A stretch of 22,874 nt of DNA from assembly GCA_963541805.1 (NCBI GenBank), contig CAUTVF010000010.1:1-22874 (forward strand), read 5' to 3'. Source of the DNA: CAUTVF01 sp963541805. GTDB lineage: Bacteria; Pseudomonadota; Alphaproteobacteria; Rs-D84; CASDRH01. The notes beneath the pieces were generated by a model. That model was not told the origin of the DNA and ran no database searches. It saw only the letters and a program-made list of their open reading frames with translations. Made by a program: the position numbers and the translations under genes. Within the stretch, counting starts at the first letter, position 1, and every line of letters begins with the position of its first letter. Shown here piece after piece: positions 1-8,292 of this stretch.

Positions 1-1
1 T

Positions 2-1270
2 AAAAGTACAAATGTATTTATATTTAATACCTGTGCTGTTACTAAAGAAGCCGAAAGACAAGTTGCTCAATCTGTTAGAAAATATAAAAAAAATAATCCC
101 GATTCGATAATTATTTTAACTGGATGCAGCGCAAATGCCTCAACAGAAAAATATTTTAATATGCCAGAAATTGATTTTGTTATTGGCAATAAAGAAAAGT
201 GTTTACAGGAAACATACAATAACATAAAAAATATTTTATTTGATGAAAATTGTTGTAATAAAAAAATAGATAATAAAATATTTGTTGGTAGAGTAGAAAA
301 TTCAATAAAAGATAATGATTTATTGGATTATTCAGTTAATAATTTCACTGATAGAACACGAGCATTTATACAAATACAGCAAGGGTGCCAAAATCGATGT
401 ACTTTTTGTATCATACCGTACCTACGTGGAAATAGTATTTCATTTACAAAACAACAAATTTTTCAACAAATAAAAACCGTTGTTGATAACGGGTATAAAG
501 AGATTGTTATAACAGGTATCGATATTGCAAGTTATGGAGATAAAAGATTAGATGCGACTCCTCTTGCCGATTTATTAATTGATATTATCAAAAGCTTTCC
601 CGAGATAGAAAGAATCCGTTTATCTTCATTGGATCCTGCGTATAACTATGATAAACTGCTGAATCTAGCAAAAGATAGTAAGAAGATTTTACCACATTTC
701 CATTTATCTTTACAACATGCAAGCAATAATGTTCTACGTTTGATGGGAAGACGACATACAAGAGAACAAGCTTTAAAATTATGTAAAAAAATCAAAAAGA
801 AAATCGGGAAACACGTTGCAATAGGAGCAGACATAATTACAGGTTTTCCAAATGAATCTGAAAATGATTTTAAATCATTGATAAAGTTTATTAAACAAGC
901 AAAGATAACGCATCTTCACACATTTGTTTACTCTCCAAGACCAAAAACATTTGCCTTCGACCACTTTGTTGATAATGTTCCAAAACAAATTGCAAAACAA
1001 CGTGCAAGAATTATCAGAAATATTGCAAAAAATAATATGAGACAACTTATGCGAATATCTGAAAAAAAGGTACAATATGTCTTATTAGAAAACAATGGAA
1101 CAACAGGATATACAGAAAATTATATTAAATGTAATGTGCATAATAAAGAAGTAAATAAAAATCAAAATAATGATATAACAGAATTAAAACCAAATAATAT
1201 AGTCAAAGTTAAAATTAACAAAAAACGAATAATTGATAATCAAGAGTTAGATGGTGTTGTTATAAAATAA
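2..1270 (+). CDS. mtaB: tRNA t6A37 methylthiotransferase MtaB (5' partial)
   Basis: Radical-SAM methylthiotransferase that adds a 2-methylthio group to N6-threonylcarbamoyladenosine at position 37 of tRNAs reading ANN codons. The frame is open from base 2, so the start lies outside the window; the first in-window ATG (161) is internal, because conserved family sequence precedes it. That upstream part is the end of the N-terminal cluster domain, with NTCAVT (Cys codon at 32) and TGCSA. The radical-SAM motif is GCQNRCTFCIIP (Cys codons at 386, 398 and 407, C-x3-C-x2-C), followed by YLRG. The C-terminal ~65 residues look like a TRAM RNA-binding domain. The motif IIPYLRGNS fits MtaB better than MiaB, so the subfamily call is good but not certain. 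The stop is one base from the convergent recN stop, with no terminator between them. Confidence 0.88.
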   Translation, partial: KSTNVFIFNTCAVTKEAERQVAQSVRKYKKNNPDSIIILTGCSANASTEKYFNMPEIDFVIGNKEKCLQETYNNIKNILFDENCCNKKIDNKIFVGRVENSIKDNDLLDYSVNNFTDRTRAFIQIQQGCQNRCTFCIIPYLRGNSISFTKQQIFQQIKTVVDNGYKEIVITGIDIASYGDKRLDATPLADLLIDIIKSFPEIERIRLSSLDPAYNYDKLLNLAKDSKKILPHFHLSLQHASNNVLRLMGRRHTREQALKLCKKIKKKIGKHVAIGADIITGFPNESENDFKSLIKFIKQAKITHLHTFVYSPRPKTFAFDHFVDNVPKQIAKQRARIIRNIAKNNMRQLMRISEKKVQYVLLENNGTTGYTENYIKCNVHNKEVNKNQNNDITELKPNNIVKVKINKKRIIDNQELDGVVIK

Positions 1271-1271
1271 T

Positions 1272-2957
1272 CTACACATTTTTATTTAATAAATGCTTTG
1301 CTTGATTAATTGCAGTATCTGATATTTTATCATCTGATATTATACGGGCAATTTCCAATATTCTTCCGTCTGGATCCAATTGACATATTTTGGTTTCAAT
1401 ACTCTCTTTATTATTAGAGTCAAAAATCACTTCCTTTGTGATTTTGAAGTGATGTGTCGCAAATGAGGCAACTTGAGCAGAATGAGTTACCAACATAACT
1501 TGCATATTTTTTGATAATTCTAATAAACGTTCCCCAACTGCAGTTGCGGTTGACCCTGAAATGCCAGTATCCAATTCATCAAATACAAATGTTGAAATCG
1601 GATTGGCGGATGAAAGAGCAACTTTAACTGCCAAAACAAAACGTGCAAGCTCCCCACCAGAAACTATTTTTCCAATTACCCCAGATTGCATTCCTGTGTT
1701 TGTTGAAACAATAAACTCAACAGAATCAATACCGGATGACGTGCACATATCATCATTAACTTTATTAACAGTTACTATAAATTTTGCTTTTTCTAATTTC
1801 AGCGCAGGTAATTGAATACAAACTTTTTCTGATAATTTTAGTGCGCATTTTACACGCTTCTCATGTAATTCATTTGCGAAACTAAAATAATCTTGTCTGC
1901 TTTTATTTTCCAATATTTTAAGATCTCTCAATTTGTCATCATTATTTTCAATTCCGGATAAAAGATTGGAAAATTTTATTAAAATATTTGGTAATTCACT
2001 TGGAAGACAATTATGTTTTCGTGAAAGCTCATGAATTTTAAATAATCTCGATTCAATTTCATCAACATTGATATTTAAAACATTTGTTGTTGCAATTTTT
2101 TCTAATTCATAAACAGTATTATCTAATTTATCGACAATCTCTTCTAATACGTCGATAATTGATCTGACACTATCAATATTTGATACAGAATTAAGATAAT
2201 TAATACAATTTCTAATTGATGAAGATACATTATATCCAGGAGGATTCAATGCATTCACAGCATCTTGCATTGATAAATTTATTTTTTTATTTTCGATAAA
2301 TTGCTTTCGTTGTTCGGTTAACACCTCTTCCTCTCCAAGAGAAGGATTCAGTTTTAACAACTCATCCAGATTATATTTTATATATTCTTCATTTGTTTTT
2401 GCTTGTTTAATTAAATCTTCTAAAGCAATTCTATCTTTTTCAATATTCTTCCAATTATGAAACAACTGTTCACAATATTTTACATTTGAAGATAAATCTC
2501 CAAAATTATCTAATATTTTTATATGGTTTGCTTGATTCATTAAACCTTGATTATCAAATTGGCCATGAATTTCTACCAAAGTTTCTCCAATACTCTTTAA
2601 AACAGATAGAGATACAGGAACATCATTAACATATGCTTTACTTTTTCCGTCTATTGTTATTACACGTCTAGTAATAATTTCATAATTATTCTTATCATAC
2701 GGAATATCATGTTCATTTAATAATGAAATTACATTATGATTACTGTCAACACTGAAAACAGCAGTAACTGATGCAGTATTCTCTCCATTACGAATAAGTG
2801 AAATAGAAGCCTTTCCACCAATCGCAAGAGATAAAGCATTTAGCAAAATCGATTTTCCAGCCCCAGTTTCACCAGTAAAAACAGATAACTTATGGCCTAA
2901 AAATATACTTAAATTTTTTATTAAAACTATATTTTGAATTGATAGATTTGTCAGCAT
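1272..2957 (-). CDS. recN: DNA repair ATPase RecN
   Basis: SMC-like ATPase acting early in double-strand-break repair by holding DNA ends or sister chromatids together. It is 561 aa, the usual RecN length. Walker A GETGAGKS is at residues ~30-37, a coiled-coil middle runs about 160-380, the ABC signature VSGGELARF follows, and then Walker B VFDELDTGISGS with the late His switch region VTHSAQVASFA. The N-terminus (MLTNLSIQNIVLI) is typical of the family, which supports this ATG. It is the last gene of a minus-strand series glyS-mlaD-recN, starting 7 bp after the mlaD stop, so it is probably co-transcribed. Together with addA in the same window it indicates that recombinational repair is retained. 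Confidence 0.95.
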   Translation of the reverse strand: MLTNLSIQNIVLIKNLSIFLGHKLSVFTGETGAGKSILLNALSLAIGGKASISLIRNGENTASVTAVFSVDSNHNVISLLNEHDIPYDKNNYEIITRRVITIDGKSKAYVNDVPVSLSVLKSIGETLVEIHGQFDNQGLMNQANHIKILDNFGDLSSNVKYCEQLFHNWKNIEKDRIALEDLIKQAKTNEEYIKYNLDELLKLNPSLGEEEVLTEQRKQFIENKKINLSMQDAVNALNPPGYNVSSSIRNCINYLNSVSNIDSVRSIIDVLEEIVDKLDNTVYELEKIATTNVLNINVDEIESRLFKIHELSRKHNCLPSELPNILIKFSNLLSGIENNDDKLRDLKILENKSRQDYFSFANELHEKRVKCALKLSEKVCIQLPALKLEKAKFIVTVNKVNDDMCTSSGIDSVEFIVSTNTGMQSGVIGKIVSGGELARFVLAVKVALSSANPISTFVFDELDTGISGSTATAVGERLLELSKNMQVMLVTHSAQVASFATHHFKITKEVIFDSNNKESIETKICQLDPDGRILEIARIISDDKISDTAINQAKHLLNKNV

Positions 2958-2964
2958 GTCAAAC

Positions 2965-3417
2965 TTATCTACGTAGTATTTTTAGTGATGACAGATATTT
3001 ATCTACAACATCGAGCGTATCAATTGAACTTTGTGTATAAATGATTGAATCACCATGTTTTAAATTTTCATCTAATCCGCCAGGAATTACTTCAATATAT
3101 TTTTTACCAAACAAACTATTCGATAAAATTGATGCAGAACTATCTGTTGGCAAATTGTAATCTTTATAAATATTCAAAACAGCTGTTGGGATTAATTTAT
3201 CATTTAAATAAATATCATGTACATAACCTATTTGAAAACCAGAAATAGTTACAATGCTTTCTTTTGTAATACCTGATACATCACTAAATGTTACATATAT
3301 TTTGTATGTTGGTATTGATTTTTTACTTTTTTTTAATACAAAACCAAACATTAATATTAATAATGTAACAATAAATACAGATACTAATTTATTATATGAA
3401 TCTACTTTTAGTAACAT
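2965..3417 (-). CDS. mlaD: MlaD-type MCE-domain lipid transport protein
   Basis: Periplasmic, inner-membrane-anchored substrate-binding subunit of the Mla phospholipid transport system, which maintains outer-membrane lipid asymmetry. It is 150 aa. One N-terminal membrane segment (residues ~10-28, VSVFIVTLLILMFGFVL) is followed by a single MCE domain (~36-115) with the family pattern V(x)FSDVSGI, IGYV and GKKYIEVIPGG. The C-terminus is a short tail that would form the hydrophobic pore helix of the hexamer. The start is ATG with AAGG about 9 bases upstream. It sits between glyS and recN; the partner genes mlaE and mlaF are not in this window, so the transporter must be split over loci. Confidence 0.88.
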   Translation of the reverse strand: MLLKVDSYNKLVSVFIVTLLILMFGFVLKKSKKSIPTYKIYVTFSDVSGITKESIVTISGFQIGYVHDIYLNDKLIPTAVLNIYKDYNLPTDSSASILSNSLFGKKYIEVIPGGLDENLKHGDSIIYTQSSIDTLDVVDKYLSSLKILRR

Positions 3418-3434
3418 CTAAATAACCTTTTATC

Positions 3435-4802
3435 CTAAAAGTTTTTATAAAATTCTGTTATATACTCTTCCAATTTATCAATATTTACTCTAACTTGTTT
3501 CATTGTATCTCTGTCTCTAATTGTAACTGATTGAGAAGTACTTTCAATTGTTTCAAAGTCAACAGTAACACATATTGGGGTCCCGATCTCATCATTACGC
3601 CTATACGCTTTTCCAATATTTCCTGTATTTTCATAAACAATGCGTCCCAATCCGAGCTTTAACAATTTATCTTTAATTTCATGAGAAAGTGCTACAATTT
3701 TATCGTTGTTTTTTGCAAGTGGAACAATTGCAGCCTTAACGGGAGCAAGAGTTTTGTTTAATTTTAAAACAACTCTTTCATCGCCATCTTCCAATTTTTC
3801 TTTCGTATATGCTTCTGATAAAAATGCGATCATGGCACGATCGACCCCCATTGCGGTTTCGATTACAAAAGGTAAAAATTCTTCACCCGTTACCAGATCG
3901 CGATATGACATTTTTTCATTACTATCGACATTATGTTTAACTTTTGCATGTATCTTAAAACTATCCTGCGATTTGGTGTGTGAACCTAAATCATAATCTT
4001 GTCTATTGTGTACCCCCTCTACTTCATCATATCCCCATGGAAACTTATACTCTATATCGACAGCTGCCTTTGCATAGTGAGATAAGGTATCATGAGGATG
4101 TATCTGCAAATTTTCTTTTGCTATACCGTTATTGATCCACCAATTCAAACGAATATTTTTCCATTCCTCAAACCATTTTTCATCTTCAGCAGGATTGATA
4201 AAAAACTGCATTTCTGCTTGTTCAAACTCTCTCTGACGGAATAAAAAGTTACGTGGAGTAATTTCATTTCTAAATGATTTTCCATGTTGAGCAATCCCAA
4301 ATGGTAATTTCCTTGATGTAGCATTTAAAACATTTTTAAAATTTAAATATGTCCCTTGTGCAGTCTCTGCACGGAGGTATGCAAAATTTTCACCATCATC
4401 AACAGGGCCAATATTTGTTTTCATCATTAATAAAAAATTCTTAGGTTCAGTTAAATCATGAGAACCGCAATAATCACAGCAACTTTGATCTTTCATCTTA
4501 TCCTGACGCATACGGGAATGACATTTTTTACATTCAACTAAAGGATCTGAAAAATTGTCTTCATGTCCTGAGTATTTCCATATCAATCGATTTGAAAGCA
4601 ATGAACTTTCTAAACCTTCAATATCATCACGTTCATAAATCATTGAACGCCACCAATTTGATCTGATATTTTTTTTCAATTCCACTCCAAGTGGCCCCAT
4701 ATCGTACGTACCTTTCAATCCTCCGTATATTTCAGAACCTTGAAAAACGAAACCTTTTTTTTTGCAAAAAGATACTAAATCTTCCATATTTTTTAGCGCC
4801 AT
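3435..4802 (-). CDS. glyS: Glycyl-tRNA synthetase, single-chain dimeric type
   Basis: Class II synthetase charging tRNA-Gly. It is 455 aa from the chosen ATG at 4802, close to the Gram-positive/eukaryotic alpha2 enzymes and unlike the alpha2-beta2 GlyQ/GlyS of most proteobacteria. Family landmarks are the N-terminal YGGLKGTYDMGPLG, a zinc-ribbon insert (CKKC at 91-94, CDYC at 109-112), motif 2 RNEITPRNFLFRQREFEQAE, and motif 3 with ETAMGVDRA. A C-terminal anticodon-binding domain ends the protein. Start: an upstream GTG (4814) is in frame, but GGAG at 4809-4812 is a Shine-Dalgarno placed 6 bases before the ATG at 4802, so the ATG is preferred. It lies 26 bases downstream of tRNA-Arg on the same strand and heads glyS-mlaD-recN. 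Confidence 0.95.
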   Translation of the reverse strand: MALKNMEDLVSFCKKKGFVFQGSEIYGGLKGTYDMGPLGVELKKNIRSNWWRSMIYERDDIEGLESSLLSNRLIWKYSGHEDNFSDPLVECKKCHSRMRQDKMKDQSCCDYCGSHDLTEPKNFLLMMKTNIGPVDDGENFAYLRAETAQGTYLNFKNVLNATSRKLPFGIAQHGKSFRNEITPRNFLFRQREFEQAEMQFFINPAEDEKWFEEWKNIRLNWWINNGIAKENLQIHPHDTLSHYAKAAVDIEYKFPWGYDEVEGVHNRQDYDLGSHTKSQDSFKIHAKVKHNVDSNEKMSYRDLVTGEEFLPFVIETAMGVDRAMIAFLSEAYTKEKLEDGDERVVLKLNKTLAPVKAAIVPLAKNNDKIVALSHEIKDKLLKLGLGRIVYENTGNIGKAYRRNDEIGTPICVTVDFETIESTSQSVTIRDRDTMKQVRVNIDKLEEYITEFYKNF

Positions 4803-4828
4803 AATCATCTCCACAGATAAATAAAAAC

Positions 4829-4904
4829 TGGCGACCCTAAGAGGAATTGAACCTCTATCTAATCCTTAGGAGGGACTTGTTCTATCCATTTGAACTATAA
4901 GGTC
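4829..4904 (-). tRNA. tRNA-Arg (anticodon CCT), CCA encoded
   Basis: A full cloverleaf can be folded on the minus strand. The acceptor GACCTTA pairs with TAGGGTC (one G-T), with discriminator G and an encoded CCA. The D stem is GTTC/GAAC. The anticodon stem is AGTCC/GGATT around the loop CTCCTAA, giving anticodon CCT (reads AGG, Arg). The variable loop is 4 nt, and the T stem AGAGG/CCTCT has loop TTCAATT. Its 3' end is 26 bases before the glyS start with no terminator between, so it is probably processed from a transcript that continues into glyS. Confidence 0.95.
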
Positions 4905-4916
4905 TTAACAACATTG

Positions 4917-4945
4917 AGTTTATTTCAGTTACATGTATAAGTCAA
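4917..4945 (-). promoter_or_regulatory. Sigma-70-type promoter for tRNA-Arg/glyS unit
   Basis: Minus-strand TTGACT (4940-4945), 17-base spacer, TAAACT (4917-4922). Transcription would begin about 5-7 bases before the tRNA 5' end. The fit of sequence, spacing and distance is good. Confidence 0.6.
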
Positions 4946-4969
4946 TAAAATGAATTCATATATTAATTC

Positions 4970-4997
4970 TTGTTTTATTATAGTAAATTGATATAAT
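4970..4997 (+). promoter_or_regulatory. Sigma-70-type promoter for the outer-membrane protein gene
   Basis: TTGTTT (4970-4975), 16-base spacer, perfect TATAAT (4992-4997). The leader is about 25-30 bases and contains GAGGT (5020-5024) five bases before the ATG at 5030. It is divergent from the tRNA-Arg promoter. Confidence 0.6.
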
Positions 4998-5029
4998 CAA
5001 GAATGTGTGTTATTTATATGAGGTAATTT

Positions 5030-5899
5030 ATGAAGAATTTTATTTATCTTACTGTTTTTTCTGTTTTATTTGCAAATACGTTTAGCGTTTTGGCGCAAAG
5101 TGATATTGAAAAACAAATCGAAAATAATGAGGCATTTGAGCACAATGTTATGAGGGAAGCGGTAACTGTGTTTTCAAATAGTGAAGAGAAATCGTTAAAA
5201 GATGGGGTATTAGAAATAAAAAAACCTCAAAAGGGTAAAATTTTTATTATCAATGATACTCGCAACGAAGATGAGCTTGATTATGTAATCAAAAAACCAA
5301 TTATGAATAAATCAGGTCCTTATTTTAGCTTTCTTTTAAGTACCTTTCTCAGTGGTGGGTATGATGAAGTCTGGGCAACTAATTCTTCTCTTAATCGGGA
5401 CATGCAGTTGATATCGAACACTACAAATCTTGGTTTTGGTATAAGGATGGGTAATAAATTTGGGATTGGCCGTGCAGAGTTTGAATTCTCATATGATAAT
5501 GCAGATTTTAAATCAAAGCAGACCCCATATCAGAGAAAATTATCAGGCCCTGTGTTAGGATTTAATTTAATAGCAGATATTAATGATAATGTCATTAGAC
5601 CATATATTGGAATTGGTGCCGGTTATGCCAAATTGAATACAAAAAGAACTGGTATTCAAACCCCGTTATTTGGAGAGGCAAAGGATAAATCAAATTCTCA
5701 TTACATTAAACCTCTTATTGGATTATCGTTTAACATTCCTGGTGGAAGTATTTTTGCAGAGATGTCATATAAAATATATAGTGATGCAAAGTTTAAGGGT
5801 ATGTATTGTACATCGGCTGTTAATTGCTATGAAAGTACTGTCGATTATAATAGTTTTGGTGTATATAATTTGGCAACAGGCGTAACGTTGTATTTCTAA
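5030..5899 (+). CDS. Outer-membrane beta-barrel surface protein
   Basis: A 289-aa exported protein predicted to sit in the outer membrane. Residues 1-22 are a signal peptide (charged start, hydrophobic core, VLA cleavage site before QSD). Residues ~23-95 form a polar, probably periplasmic or plug-like stretch. From ~98 on there are alternating aromatic/polar strands such as GPYFSFLLS, NLGFGIRMG, RAEFEFSYD, VLGFNLIADI, VIRPYIGIGAGYAKL, IFAEMSYKIYS and a terminal VYNLATGVTLYF ending in Phe, the usual BamA recognition signal. IRPYIGIGAGYA is typical of small barrels of the OmpA/surface-antigen fold in alphaproteobacterial pathogens and symbionts. The gene has its own strong promoter and Shine-Dalgarno and looks less AT-rich than its neighbours, suggesting high expression. 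The pseudouridine synthase gene follows 16 bases later. The exact function (adhesin, porin, structural) cannot be read. Confidence 0.82.
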   Translation: MKNFIYLTVFSVLFANTFSVLAQSDIEKQIENNEAFEHNVMREAVTVFSNSEEKSLKDGVLEIKKPQKGKIFIINDTRNEDELDYVIKKPIMNKSGPYFSFLLSTFLSGGYDEVWATNSSLNRDMQLISNTTNLGFGIRMGNKFGIGRAEFEFSYDNADFKSKQTPYQRKLSGPVLGFNLIADINDNVIRPYIGIGAGYAKLNTKRTGIQTPLFGEAKDKSNSHYIKPLIGLSFNIPGGSIFAEMSYKIYSDAKFKGMYCTSAVNCYESTVDYNSFGVYNLATGVTLYF

Positions 5900-5915
5900 T
5901 TTTCAAGTCACTTTT

Positions 5916-6650
5916 ATGGAGCGAATTGCTAAAAGTATTGCAGCATCGGGAGTATGTTCAAGAAGAGACGCGGAAAATCTTGTTTTTTCTGGAAAAGTTA
6001 GAGTTAATGGAGTGATAATTGATCATCCATCTATGAAAGTTTCTGATAATGACAAAATTGAAATTAATGGTAAATTAATTAACAAAAGTATTGTCCCTAA
6101 AATTTATTTATATAACAAACCTGTTGGAGTAATTACGACAGCAAAAGATACGAATAATCGTGAAACTGTTTTTCAAAATATACAAAGAAATAATAGAATT
6201 ATAAAAGAACGACTTATATACATAGGAAGATTAGATATAAACTCATCTGGTTTATTGTTGTTAACAAACACTCCAAAAATCGCATCTTTTTTAGAAAAAG
6301 CAAAGTTTGAACGAGTATATAAAGTGCGCATATCAGGAAAATTATCAAATAATCAATTAATAAAAATAAAACAAGGATTAATTGTTGATGGTATACGATA
6401 TTCCGGTATCAAAGATATTTTTTATATTGATTCAAAAAATGATTCCGGAAAAAATCAATGGCTCAAAATAATATTAACTGAAGGAAAAAATAGAGAAATA
6501 CGTAAAATAATTAACTACTTTGGACTATTCGTAAGTAGACTTATCAGAGTAAGTTACTATAAATTTGAACTTGGAACAATACAGGTTGGCAAAATTGTTG
6601 AGGCTCCTAAATTACTAACACATGAAATATTAAATCTAGTTAATCGATAA
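5916..6650 (+). CDS. rRNA pseudouridine synthase, RsuA/RluB family
   Basis: Converts a uridine in rRNA to pseudouridine. It is 244 aa. The N-terminal S4 RNA-binding domain spans residues ~1-55 (IAASGVCSRRDAENLVFSGKVRVNG). The catalytic domain carries YIGRLDINSSGLLLLTN with the catalytic Asp at ~107, and the family patterns YKVRISG, LTEGKNREIRK and LIRVSY. RLDxxSSGLLLLTN is the signature of RsuA/RluB/RluE/RluF. In alphaproteobacteria a single member is usually RluB-like (23S helix 89/90 region), but the target cannot be fixed here. It lies 16 bases after the beta-barrel gene with only a weak Shine-Dalgarno, so it may depend on read-through from it. Its 3' end overlaps the convergent TPR gene by 11 bases. 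Confidence 0.9.
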   Translation: MERIAKSIAASGVCSRRDAENLVFSGKVRVNGVIIDHPSMKVSDNDKIEINGKLINKSIVPKIYLYNKPVGVITTAKDTNNRETVFQNIQRNNRIIKERLIYIGRLDINSSGLLLLTNTPKIASFLEKAKFERVYKVRISGKLSNNQLIKIKQGLIVDGIRYSGIKDIFYIDSKNDSGKNQWLKIILTEGKNREIRKIINYFGLFVSRLIRVSYYKFELGTIQVGKIVEAPKLLTHEILNLVNR

Positions 6651-7449
6651 CTGCATTTGTTTTTAAGTTTGGATTTTCCTTCAACATTTTTTTCAGTGTA
6701 TAAATACTATTTTCAATAGTGCTTCTATAATAATCTAGGGTTGTGTCATATATCTCGTATACAAAGGGTCTGATATCATCATTTTTAAATTTAATCTCCA
6801 AATGTTTATAATCAGGAGACTTAAATAATTTTTCTGCTTTGGTTAATGCCTTTAACGCAGCAGAGTAATGTTGTTTTTTTAACAGTAAATCAGTTAACCA
6901 AAAATACGCATGAGCATTAGGTTTTCTTGAAATGGATTGATTTAAATACTCCTCTGCCCTAACAAAGTCTCCACTAATTGTTAATCCAAATCCAGCAAGT
7001 GCAGGAGACTCCCAATCCGTTGGATTTTTTTCAGAAGCCTTTATAAAATCTAATACAAATTCTTTTGCTTTTGTTAAGTCGTGATAAACATACATTTCCT
7101 TGAATCTCATGTCGCCACGTTGCTTATACAAGGACGCAGTAGGGCGTTCCTTAATTTTTTTATTTATATCCTTTATTTCATGTCTTAGTCCTATACGTTC
7201 TTTGCGATCTCCCTCTTTGATATCTTTTATTTGTGCTTTAACTTTTTCTTCAGGTACTTTTACCTCTACATAATACTTTTTCTCTGGAACATATTCTAAC
7301 ACGACGCTTGGCACATGCTCTGACATATACTCAGGTAGTGGATTTATCAATAAATCAATTTGCTCAAGAATTTCATCTTTAAAAAAGGAAAATAATACAA
7401 TTAACAAACACACAAACAAAGTTATTATAAATTTTCTTTTATTTTCCAT
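6640..7449 (-). CDS. Membrane-anchored TPR protein
   Basis: A 269-aa protein with one N-terminal membrane segment (residues ~6-24, KFIITLFVCLLIVLFSFF) and most of the chain probably in the periplasm. Residues ~60-105 are highly charged (Lys/Glu-rich, likely helical). Residues ~108-215 resemble three tetratricopeptide repeats: RPTASLYKQRGDM and KAKEFVLDFIKASEKNPTDWES, then FVRAEEYLNQSISRKPNAHAY, then HYSAALKALTKAEKLF. TPRs mediate protein contacts, so a scaffold or assembly role is likely, but no specific family is recognised. The start has GAGGT a few bases upstream. It is the last gene of the rnj-suhB-like unit, 11 bases after the preceding stop. Confidence 0.7.
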   Translation of the reverse strand: MENKRKFIITLFVCLLIVLFSFFKDEILEQIDLLINPLPEYMSEHVPSVVLEYVPEKKYYVEVKVPEEKVKAQIKDIKEGDRKERIGLRHEIKDINKKIKERPTASLYKQRGDMRFKEMYVYHDLTKAKEFVLDFIKASEKNPTDWESPALAGFGLTISGDFVRAEEYLNQSISRKPNAHAYFWLTDLLLKKQHYSAALKALTKAEKLFKSPDYKHLEIKFKNDDIRPFVYEIYDTTLDYYRSTIENSIYTLKKMLKENPNLKTNAVID

Positions 7450-7460
7450 AGTGACCTCTA

Positions 7461-8273
7461 TTATGGTTTTATAAAATAATTAATCTCCGATTGAAGTTTA
7501 ACATTAGAAGCAATTAAATAATCAGTTTGAAATAATCCAGGATTCTTTTTACCATCTAACGTATATGATGATATAAACGCTCCAGACTCCTTTGCGATTA
7601 ACATACCAGCAGATGCAGAGAGTATATTTTCATTATACCCAATAAACGCATCGACTTTATTATCAGCTAAATAACACAAATCTAAAGATGATGCTCCAAA
7701 AACACGACTGTGAATCGATAAATTATCGAAAAATTTTTTGATTTGTGTAGATTTGATATTATTCTCACTCTTTTCAAAATTACTTGATATTAAAACAGTT
7801 GAATCTACCAAGTTTAATTTAGTGCCACAACGCATACGTCTTGATATTCTGGATTCTGATAAAAAAGCACCTCCCCCTTTCTCGGCATAGAAAAGAGAAT
7901 CACTAATCGGATTATATACAGCACCAGCAATTATAGAATCTCCAATTTGGAGAGATACAGACATAGCAAAATATGGAATACCCTTTTTATAATTTTCTAT
8001 TCCATCAATTGGATTAATGATAAAAAACTCATCTTTATGTTTACCAAGCTTTTTAATACCAAAAGTTATATATCCTGCCGCGGGACGAGAAGATAACAAT
8101 TCATCAATTAAAACCGACTCAGTTTTACGCTTTGATGAGATTATAAATTTATCTATCCCTGACAAAGAACTTTGAAGCTGTTGAATTTCTCCAAAATCTC
8201 GAAGCAATACTTTTGACGCTCTATCAATTGCTTTTGTAATTATATTTAAATTAGGAGATAATCCTTGTAACAT
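7461..8273 (-). CDS. SuhB/inositol monophosphatase-family protein, catalytic residues lost
   Basis: A 270-aa protein with the fold markers of the inositol-monophosphatase/SuhB family: IINPIDGIENYKKGIPYFAMSVSL (87-94 core), AGAVYNPISDSLFYAEKGGGAF, FGASSLDLCYLADNKVDAFIGY and SAGMLIAKESGA. The metal and catalytic residues are largely gone. Canonical GEE is GIK (Lys74 in place of the metal Glu), DPxDGT is NPIDGI (Asn87 for Asp; Asp90 kept; Thr to Ile), and WDIAAG is LSASAG (Ser219 for Asp). The upstream VTxAD motif is also not visible (IISSKRK). It is therefore very unlikely to be a phosphatase. E. coli SuhB has a catalysis-independent role in rRNA antitermination with Nus factors, so an RNA-related function beside RNase J is possible (inference). 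The start has AAAGGAA upstream, and the rnj stop is 19 bases before it. Confidence 0.85.
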   Translation of the reverse strand: MLQGLSPNLNIITKAIDRASKVLLRDFGEIQQLQSSLSGIDKFIISSKRKTESVLIDELLSSRPAAGYITFGIKKLGKHKDEFFIINPIDGIENYKKGIPYFAMSVSLQIGDSIIAGAVYNPISDSLFYAEKGGGAFLSESRISRRMRCGTKLNLVDSTVLISSNFEKSENNIKSTQIKKFFDNLSIHSRVFGASSLDLCYLADNKVDAFIGYNENILSASAGMLIAKESGAFISSYTLDGKKNPGLFQTDYLIASNVKLQSEINYFIKP

Positions 8274-8292
8274 TTATGTTCCTTTCAAGTTG

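Noticed and set aside
4755..4763. Nine-T run (A9 in the glyS coding strand) as a slippage switch
   Set aside because: It encodes conserved lysines early in glyS, an essential gene, and A runs of this length are expected in such AT-rich sequence; a similar A9 occurs at 20434.
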